From contig JAGBGB010000159.1 of NCBI GenBank assembly GCA_017936205.1, forward strand, positions 1 through 12,727: a stretch of DNA of 12,727 nt, written 5' to 3'. Source of the stretch: Oscillospiraceae bacterium. Lineage in GTDB: Bacteria; Bacillota; Clostridia; Oscillospirales; Oscillospiraceae. Shown here in pieces: positions 9,290 through 12,727 of the stretch (position 1 is the stretch's first letter; each line of letters opens with the position of its first letter). A model generated the notes under the pieces. It ran no database searches. It saw only the letters and a list, made by a program, of their open reading frames with translations, and was not told the DNA's origin. The position numbers were made by a program, and so were the translations under genes.

Positions 9290-9497
9290 AAATTCCGATT
9301 TATCGTACCATTCGTAGGGGCGCGCATTGCGCGTCCGACAACCACCAAAAATTGGTGGTTGTGAAAAATGTTTCGTTTTTTGGAGAAATTACATCTTTTT
9401 CGGTGGTTTTGGTGTTCATGCCGTTCCGCCATGAACCGGACGCGCAATGCGTGCCCCTACGCAGCGTTAAATCAAACTGTGCGATAAATCGGAATTT
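9290..9497. repeat. MITE-like intergenic inverted repeat, about 208 bp
   Basis: The outer blocks AAATTCCGATTTATCG (9290-9305) and CGATAAATCGGAATTT (9482-9497) are perfect reverse complements. The inner 25-bp blocks at 9313-9337 and 9437-9461, containing GTAGGGGCGCGCATTGCG and its complement, match at 24 of 25 positions. The interior has its own hairpin: ACAACCACCAA (9338-9348), AAA loop, TTGGTGGTTGT (9352-9362), and a smaller GTTCATG/CATGAAC pair (9414-9420, 9430-9436). A related half copy lies at 123-166. No transposase is encoded, so the element is either non-autonomous or a structured intergenic repeat. I see no target duplication that I can assert. Confidence 0.75.
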
Positions 9498-9577
9498 ATC
9501 TAACTTTTTTCTCAAACCCCATTGAAAATGGTTCTATACGGCGGTTTTTCGCTGGTTTTGCCTTTTACCTTATCGGA

Positions 9578-9624
9578 TTTCCCTTGTTTTTTCCCTTACG
9601 GGTCAAAACAAGGGAAACTTTTTT
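9578..9624 (+). terminator. Intrinsic terminator facing right, overlapping the integrase stop
   Basis: TTTCCCTTGTTTT (9578-9590) pairs with AAAACAAGGGAAA (9605-9617) in a 13-bp stem, followed on the plus strand by C and TTTTTT (9619-9624). The T-tract overlaps the integrase stop codon (TAA on the minus strand at 9625-9623). It would stop rightward transcription from entering the integrase gene antisense. On the minus strand the stem is present but no T-tract follows, so termination of integrase mRNA here would be weaker. Confidence 0.7.
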
Positions 9625-10918
9625 ATTCTGCCCCGGCTACTTTGTCCAGAAGTCGGGCGGAAGTTCGCTTTGCTTCCTTGGTGGAGTGGGCATAGATGTT
9701 CATGGTAGTTCCTACATCGGCATGGCCTAACAGCTCCTGCACATCCTTCGGTGCTGCACCGTGGGACAGCAGGTTGGTGGTGAAGGTGTGTCGGAACAGA
9801 TGAAAATGAAGGTCTCCCAGCTCCGGCATCTTCTGTCGTGCTGTCCGGAGAATGCTGCTCACCGCAGAAGGAGATTCGTAGCTCCCGTCGGGGCGGAGGC
9901 ACACAAGAGAGATTTCCCTGTACTCCGTAGGAATTTCCTCAGACCGTTGCAGTGCATAGACCTCGTAGTAAGTACGGTTCTTTTCCTTGACCTCTTTGTA
10001 GTAGTTGAGGCTGTAAAGCTCACCATATTTCAGGCGGTTTATGTTCTGTTCGTTCTTCGCCCTCCGTAGGATTTGTGCCAGTGTGTCGCAGAAGTCCACG
10101 GTGCGGATCTTCTTGCGTTTCGTAGCACCGATCTCCGTTTTGTGCCGTTTGCCGTTGTAGCGGATACTTCTTCGTACCGTCAGGCACTGCTTGTCCAAGT
10201 CAACATCCTGCCAACACAGTGCACATGCTTCTCCGATCCGCAGTCCTGTGTAGTATGCAATCTGCACCGGAAGTAGAGCCGGATTCTGTTTCTTCTCCAG
10301 AAAGTCTGTCAGCTTCCGGTACTGCTCATGGGTGAGGGTGCTTTTAGATGCTTCCTGTTCTTCATCCTCGAACAGATCGTAGCTTTCTTCCTGTGTGTGC
10401 CATACCACATACTCCATAGGATTGAAGCTCAGTAGCTTCTTGGGAAACACCGCAAACTTAAATGCGTGTTGAAGCACTGCCGAGAATAGCCGCAGATACC
10501 CTTTGCTCAAGGCTCTTGCCGTAGTTCCGTCAGCATTGGTGCCTCCGAAGCAGAGATGATCCACATAGGCTTGCAGATGGTCTGCCGTGATGGATCTCAG
10601 CTTTCGGCTGCCGATGGGGTGGCTTTTGATTCGATCCACAGCCCCCATATAGGCCATAACTGTGCCGTTGCTCAGCTTGCCGGGTTTTAGATCTTCCTCT
10701 ACCCACAGGTCAAGCAGGGAGGCTACCGTCATGTTCTCCGTTTTGGCAACGAACTTCTTGGACTCATAATCCTCCATTGCCTTACGGAGCATCCCTTCCG
10801 TTTCTGCCTTGCTCTCCGTTCCCGGGAACTCCGCTTGCTTACGGTTGCCGCTTTCATCCTCTACATAGAAGCGGTAATACCATTTCTTGCCCTTTTTTCT
10901 TACAGATCCTTTTGCCAT
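9623..10918 (-). CDS. int: Tyrosine recombinase / integrase, Tn916-like
   Basis: This 431-residue protein would cut and rejoin DNA at attachment sites to integrate and excise the mobile element. The N-terminal arm-binding domain (about 3-55, KKGKKWYYRFYVEDESGNRK) is of the kind found in Tn916 and related integrases. A SAM-like core-binding domain covers about 60-170, and the catalytic domain about 195-425. Visible catalytic residues are Arg227 (TGLRIGEA), a Lys in the ATKRKK beta-hairpin (267-270), His373 and Arg376 (HLFRHTF), His399 (LLGHAD) and the nucleophile Tyr409 (MNIYAH), so the enzyme appears intact and length is normal for the family. ATG at 10918 is preceded by AAGGAG at 10937-10932 with a rather long 13-nt spacer. 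It lies downstream of the repressor gene on the same strand and has its own promoter in the gap. Confidence 0.96.
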   Translation of the reverse strand: MAKGSVRKKGKKWYYRFYVEDESGNRKQAEFPGTESKAETEGMLRKAMEDYESKKFVAKTENMTVASLLDLWVEEDLKPGKLSNGTVMAYMGAVDRIKSHPIGSRKLRSITADHLQAYVDHLCFGGTNADGTTARALSKGYLRLFSAVLQHAFKFAVFPKKLLSFNPMEYVVWHTQEESYDLFEDEEQEASKSTLTHEQYRKLTDFLEKKQNPALLPVQIAYYTGLRIGEACALCWQDVDLDKQCLTVRRSIRYNGKRHKTEIGATKRKKIRTVDFCDTLAQILRRAKNEQNINRLKYGELYSLNYYKEVKEKNRTYYEVYALQRSEEIPTEYREISLVCLRPDGSYESPSAVSSILRTARQKMPELGDLHFHLFRHTFTTNLLSHGAAPKDVQELLGHADVGTTMNIYAHSTKEAKRTSARLLDKVAGAE

Positions 10919-10992
10919 AAATAATACTTTTCTCCTTTCTCATCCGTGGCAATCGGGTCTGTGACATATGCTGTGCGTAAAATAATGTCACC

Positions 10993-11018
10993 GGTCGATT
11001 GTATGTTTACAATCGGCC
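10993..11018 (-). other. Hairpin at the 5' end of the integrase leader
   Basis: On the minus strand GGCCGATTGT, loop AAACAT, ACAATCGACC forms a 10-bp stem with one G-T pair (11018-11009 with 11002-10993). It begins about 7 nt after the -10 of the integrase promoter, so it would sit at the very start of that mRNA. It could stabilise the leader, attenuate transcription, or act as a weak end for the repressor transcript; no T-tract follows directly. Confidence 0.45.
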
Positions 11019-11021
11019 TTT

Positions 11022-11054
11022 TGCATTATGTAATGCATTCTATACTTTTGTCAA
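11022..11054 (-). promoter_or_regulatory. Integrase promoter with palindromic operator over the -10
   Basis: On the minus strand a perfect TTGACA -35 (11054-11049) and CATAAT -10 (11030-11025) are 18 bp apart. The -10 lies inside the perfect palindrome TGCATTATGTAATGCA (11022-11037), an obvious place for a repressor or excisionase to block transcription. The promoter starts just 10 nt beyond the repressor stop codon. Elements are seen; control by a bound protein is inferred. Confidence 0.65.
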
Positions 11055-11064
11055 AGTGCCACGG

Positions 11065-11718
11065 TTAGTTTTTGTTTTCGTCCAAACGATTTCTGGCATC
11101 GAGAGGAAGTCTGAACATTTCACCGGTCAGCTTGCCACTCTTGCCTTTGTCGTAGATATGTAAAAGCCCATCCATGTAGTGCTTCATATCCTCGATGATA
11201 GGCTCCATCTCCTTCTGATAGACCTGTTCTACAATGGCACCGGATTCGATGGCATACCGCATCAAGGATTCCTTCAATCCTTCGTCGGTAGTAACCTCGT
11301 TGACTTTCTTCATAGCTCTTGCAAAATGCACTGTGTATACAGAATACAGGTCGATGATATTGCACAGGTGTCCTGCCAGGAACTGCTGGTAAGCTTCGGA
11401 GCCAACCACGCTGTCCATTTCTTTCAGGAAGCCTTCCAAATGTTCATCGAGCTTCATTTTGCTTTTAACGTAGCCGTCGTATTCCTTCTCTTCGGAAAGT
11501 CCGGTCAACCACTCTGGGGTCGTCAGCAGGGCATCTGCCAGAGATACGATCAGATACCGCTTCTCCGGTTCCACCCCTTTGGATTCATAACGCTGAATGG
11601 TAGATTTGTTTACACCGAGTCGATTTCCAAGATCGCCCATGGAGAGATTCAGTTCTGTTCTTCTCTCCTTGACTCTCTCGCCGACTTGTTTTGCGGTGAA
11701 TGTAATTGATTCATTCAT
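11065..11718 (-). CDS. XRE-family helix-turn-helix repressor of the mobile element
   Basis: The 217-residue product has a Cro/CI-type DNA-binding domain at about 10-60; the helix-turn-helix is LSMGDLGNRLGVNKSTIQRYE (about 25-45). The rest (70-217) is predicted largely helical and shows no S24 peptidase (LexA/CI self-cleavage) motif, so induction by RecA-driven self-cleavage is not supported. Phage and ICE repressors of this general layout keep excision genes off. I chose ATG at 11718: GGAGG (11732-11728) is 9 nt upstream, whereas the in-frame TTG at 11727 directly abuts the Shine-Dalgarno and would add just three residues. The gene is divergent from the excisionase-like gene and lies upstream of, and on the same strand as, the integrase; no clear terminator separates it from the integrase, so read-through is possible. 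The target of regulation is inferred from position. Confidence 0.88.
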   Translation of the reverse strand: MNESITFTAKQVGERVKERRTELNLSMGDLGNRLGVNKSTIQRYESKGVEPEKRYLIVSLADALLTTPEWLTGLSEEKEYDGYVKSKMKLDEHLEGFLKEMDSVVGSEAYQQFLAGHLCNIIDLYSVYTVHFARAMKKVNEVTTDEGLKESLMRYAIESGAIVEQVYQKEMEPIIEDMKHYMDGLLHIYDKGKSGKLTGEMFRLPLDARNRLDENKN

Positions 11719-11741
11719 AGGTATCAACCTCCGTTGCCATT

Positions 11742-11770
11742 ATTGTAGCACAGAAAGTTGCAATTTGCAA
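11742..11770 (-). promoter_or_regulatory. Repressor promoter
   Basis: On the minus strand TTGCAA (-35, 11770-11765) and TACAAT (-10, 11747-11742) are exactly 17 bp apart. Transcription would start near 11735, giving a leader of under 20 nt. The -35 hexamer is itself one of the repeated TTGCAA boxes, with a second box at 11758-11763 inside the spacer, suggesting autoregulation. Confidence 0.6.
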
Positions 11771-11875
11771 TAGACTTTTTCCTAAAGTTTTCAGAATGTT
11801 CACATACCCCGTTGCAAAATGCGTTGACAAGTAATGGCAAACTAAGTATAATAATGGAACTATCGTTGCAAAACG
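11757..11875. promoter_or_regulatory. TTGCAA operator-like boxes in the divergent control region
   Basis: Four copies of the self-complementary hexamer TTGCAA occur at 11758-11763, 11765-11770, 11812-11817 and 11866-11871. The first two are 7 bp apart and cover the repressor -35 region; the third, in CGTTGCAAAATGCG, is just upstream of the excisionase -35; the fourth, in CGTTGCAAAACG, lies just after that gene's predicted start of transcription. The layout fits binding by the adjacent repressor, but that binding is inferred. Confidence 0.5.
11824..11852 (+). promoter_or_regulatory. Consensus promoter for the excisionase-like gene
   Basis: A perfect TTGACA (11824-11829) and perfect TATAAT (11847-11852) are separated by 17 bp, the ideal sigma-A arrangement. 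Such a strong promoter is expected to need tight repression, in line with the flanking TTGCAA boxes. It would drive the excisionase-like gene and possibly the relaxase gene downstream. Confidence 0.8.
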
Positions 11876-11901
11876 AGCATTTAATTAAGGAGGCGTGTGT
11901 A

Positions 11902-12117
11902 ATGAGCGTAGGCAAAATGGGACTTACCATCGAAGAAGCGGCAGAAAGCACCGGGATCGGACGCAATACCATGCGGAAACTAATCGGTTGGGGCAAGCTG
12001 CCTATTCTGAAATTGGGACGCAAGACCATCATCCGCAAGGATGCTCTGGAACGGTTCATGGAGGCAAACCAAGGTCGAAACCTTTTGGTCCGTAACGAAG
12101 TACGCAGGATCGAATGA
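11902..12117 (+). CDS. xis: Excisionase-like small helix-turn-helix protein
   Basis: This 71-residue protein matches the excisionase/MerR-like winged helix family in size and pattern: LTIEEAAESTGIGRNTMRKLI (about 8-28) forms the recognition helix-turn-helix, and the wing GWGKLPILKLGRKTIIRKDALERFM follows at about 29-53. In Tn916 and related elements the small Xis protein bends DNA at the element ends and biases the integrase toward excision. A longer reading frame extends upstream, but ATG at 11902 is preceded by AAGGAGG (11887-11893) with an 8-nt spacer and is preferred; the longer version would also run through the promoter. The gene is divergent from the repressor, which fits a regulated excision function. 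Location away from the integrase, with the repressor between them, is less usual than the adjacent xis-int pair of Tn916, so a purely regulatory role is an alternative. Confidence 0.82.
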   Translation: MSVGKMGLTIEEAAESTGIGRNTMRKLIGWGKLPILKLGRKTIIRKDALERFMEANQGRNLLVRNEVRRIE

Positions 12118-12456
12118 GTACCCTCTCGGAAGCCCTCGGCGTTTGAGAGCGAAATACACCCCTTGCACAAATCCAAGGCTTTGTACAAGAAGTATTTCGC
12201 CCTGCCGGGAGCCCGTATCGGCGGATGTTACGAAGAAATACCATCCCCCGATCCGTTGGAAATTGCAGTCGCAATTACCATTGCTGTTCCGGCTGTTGCG
12301 ACACCCGAAACAGCACAACTGCCTATAGCAGTTGCAAAAGAAAACGACGAGGATACGGGGAAAAACGGACGAGAGCAGGTACGACAGAGAACGGAGAAAG
12401 AAAGGAATCACAAACGGGAACAGCCAAATCGGCTGTAAGGGAAAAGGAGATGATAT
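12118..12456 (+). other. oriT: Hairpin-rich interval upstream of the relaxase-like gene, candidate origin of transfer
   Basis: Origins of transfer commonly lie directly upstream of relaxase genes and contain inverted repeats next to the nick site. This 339-bp stretch has three: GCGAAATAC/GTATTTCGC (12149-12157, 12192-12200) with a nested CTTGCACAAA/TTTGTACAAG pairing (one mismatch); AATTGC/GCAATT (12261-12266, 12271-12276); and CAACTGC/GCAGTTG (12316-12322, 12328-12334). The hairpins are seen; assigning oriT is inference from position, and no known nick sequence was recognised. A small ORF may overlap the same interval. Confidence 0.35.
12163..12438 (+). CDS. Possible small hypothetical protein between xis and relaxase genes
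   Basis: I do not recognise this product. The frame is open from 12118, directly after the excisionase stop, to TAA at 12436-12438, 18 nt before the relaxase ATG. The only plausible start is TTG at 12163 (91 residues), which has no good Shine-Dalgarno and lies inside the loop side of the large hairpin at 12149-12200. The sequence has an N-terminal part rich in Lys and Tyr, a hydrophobic Ala/Val/Ile/Pro stretch (about 33-59) and a strongly charged Arg/Lys/Glu tail (about 60-91). Codon choice is not obviously non-coding, but lack of a clear start and overlap with several inverted repeats argue that the DNA may act as a site instead. Treat as uncertain. Confidence 0.3.
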   Translation: MHKSKALYKKYFALPGARIGGCYEEIPSPDPLEIAVAITIAVPAVATPETAQLPIAVAKENDEDTGKNGREQVRQRTEKERNHKREQPNRL

Positions 12457-12727
12457 ATGGCACGACACAGCTTTATCCGAATGTCAAAGCTGCCGAATGT
12501 TAAGGGAAGAATCGACTATATTTCCAGCCCGGATAGGCAGGAAAATCTATACGCAACCTATCAGACCGCAAATGCAGAGTTCTGGAAAAATCTTGCCTTT
12601 GAAAGTCAACAGGATTTTAAACGCTTCGGCACAGAGGGTAAGTGCATCGAGGCCAGAGAGCTGATCATCGCTCTGCCGGAGGTGTACACCACCTTTGATC
12701 CTCAGGAGGTTTTGAAGGAATTTACAG
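12457..12727 (+). CDS. N-terminal part of a relaxase-like mobilization protein, cut by the window end
   Basis: The first 90 codons are present and the frame is open to the edge, so the gene continues to the right. AAGGAG (12444-12449) with a 7-nt spacer precedes ATG at 12457. The start, MARHSFIRMSKLPNVKGRID followed by YISSPDRQE, and the later segment EARELIIALPE (about 65-75), resemble N-termini of relaxase/mobilization nucleases of Firmicute integrative elements (MobA/MobL-like, the motif REL-x-x-ALP). A relaxase nicks oriT and leads the strand into a recipient. Tyr21 is a possible catalytic tyrosine, but the metal-binding histidine motif is not within the visible part. Family assignment is from recollected similarity and context with integrase, repressor and excisionase, so moderately sure. 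Confidence 0.65.
   Translation, partial: MARHSFIRMSKLPNVKGRIDYISSPDRQENLYATYQTANAEFWKNLAFESQQDFKRFGTEGKCIEARELIIALPEVYTTFDPQEVLKEFT

Noticed and set aside
9290..9497. CRISPR array or tRNA gene in the right-hand intergenic region
   Set aside because: Only one inverted pair is present, with no regularly spaced direct repeats, and no cloverleaf or CCA-type end was seen.
9259..9525. Short ORFs of 71-126 codons on both strands across the intergenic repeat
   Set aside because: They follow the inverted repeat arms, share repeat-derived peptides such as RRGAHC, and lack plausible starts.
11179..11709. 176-codon ORF antisense to the repressor
   Set aside because: Complete overlap with a well-supported helix-turn-helix gene and no recognisable features.
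11719..11727. TTG start of the repressor, three codons upstream of ATG
   Set aside because: It touches the GGAGG with no spacer, while ATG at 11718 has a 9-nt spacer.
11758..11901. N-terminal extension of the excisionase-like protein by 48 residues
   Set aside because: It would be translated through the consensus promoter and upstream of the ideal ribosome binding site at 11887-11893; the 71-residue form has the normal family length.
12225..12664. Other plus-strand frames overlapping the start of the relaxase-like gene (92 and 110 codons)
   Set aside because: They overlap the better-supported frame starting at 12457 with its own ribosome binding site, and their Cys/Arg-rich translations look non-coding.

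Overview
The window looks like chromosomal DNA of an anaerobic Firmicute of gut Clostridia type, most likely in or near the Oscillospiraceae. This is inferred from strong AGGAGG ribosome binding sites, sigma-A-like promoters, roughly even base composition, a C-terminal module I associate with secreted clostridial proteins, and a Tn916-type integrase, repressor and excisionase set. The species cannot be read from the sequence.

Layout. Bases 1-456 carry no convincing gene. They hold a pair of phased GTGTATACC sites, a half copy of an intergenic repeat, and the promoter and leader region of the next gene. One very large gene (457-9219, 2920 residues) fills most of the window. It encodes an exported protein with a fibro-slime-like domain, at least five tandem modules of about 200-235 residues that each end in a [YF]-x-Y-x-GP signature, a Pro/Thr linker and a C-terminal module with a twice-repeated tail motif. 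It has no LPXTG anchor and no obvious catalytic domain, so an adhesin or matrix-like role is likely but unproven. Bases 9220-9622 contain a perfect 15-bp hairpin, a roughly 208-bp MITE-like inverted repeat related to the half copy near base 130, and a terminator pointing rightward.

From 9623 to the right edge lies one end of an integrative mobile element: a tyrosine integrase (minus strand), an XRE-type repressor (minus strand), a divergent excisionase-like gene (plus strand), a 339-bp structured interval that may hold the origin of transfer and possibly a small ORF, and the first 90 codons of a relaxase-like gene cut by the window end.

How it fits together. The repressor and excisionase genes are divergent. 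Their intergenic region holds a perfect TTGACA-17-TATAAT promoter toward the excisionase, a good promoter toward the repressor, and four TTGCAA boxes placed around them. This resembles a compact lysogeny-type switch. The integrase has its own promoter, whose -10 sits inside a perfect 16-bp palindrome. The relaxase with a hairpin-rich stretch upstream suggests a mobilizable or conjugative element; the far end and any conjugation genes are outside the window. The surface-protein gene is probably a chromosomal neighbour rather than cargo, although the exact left boundary of the element could not be placed.
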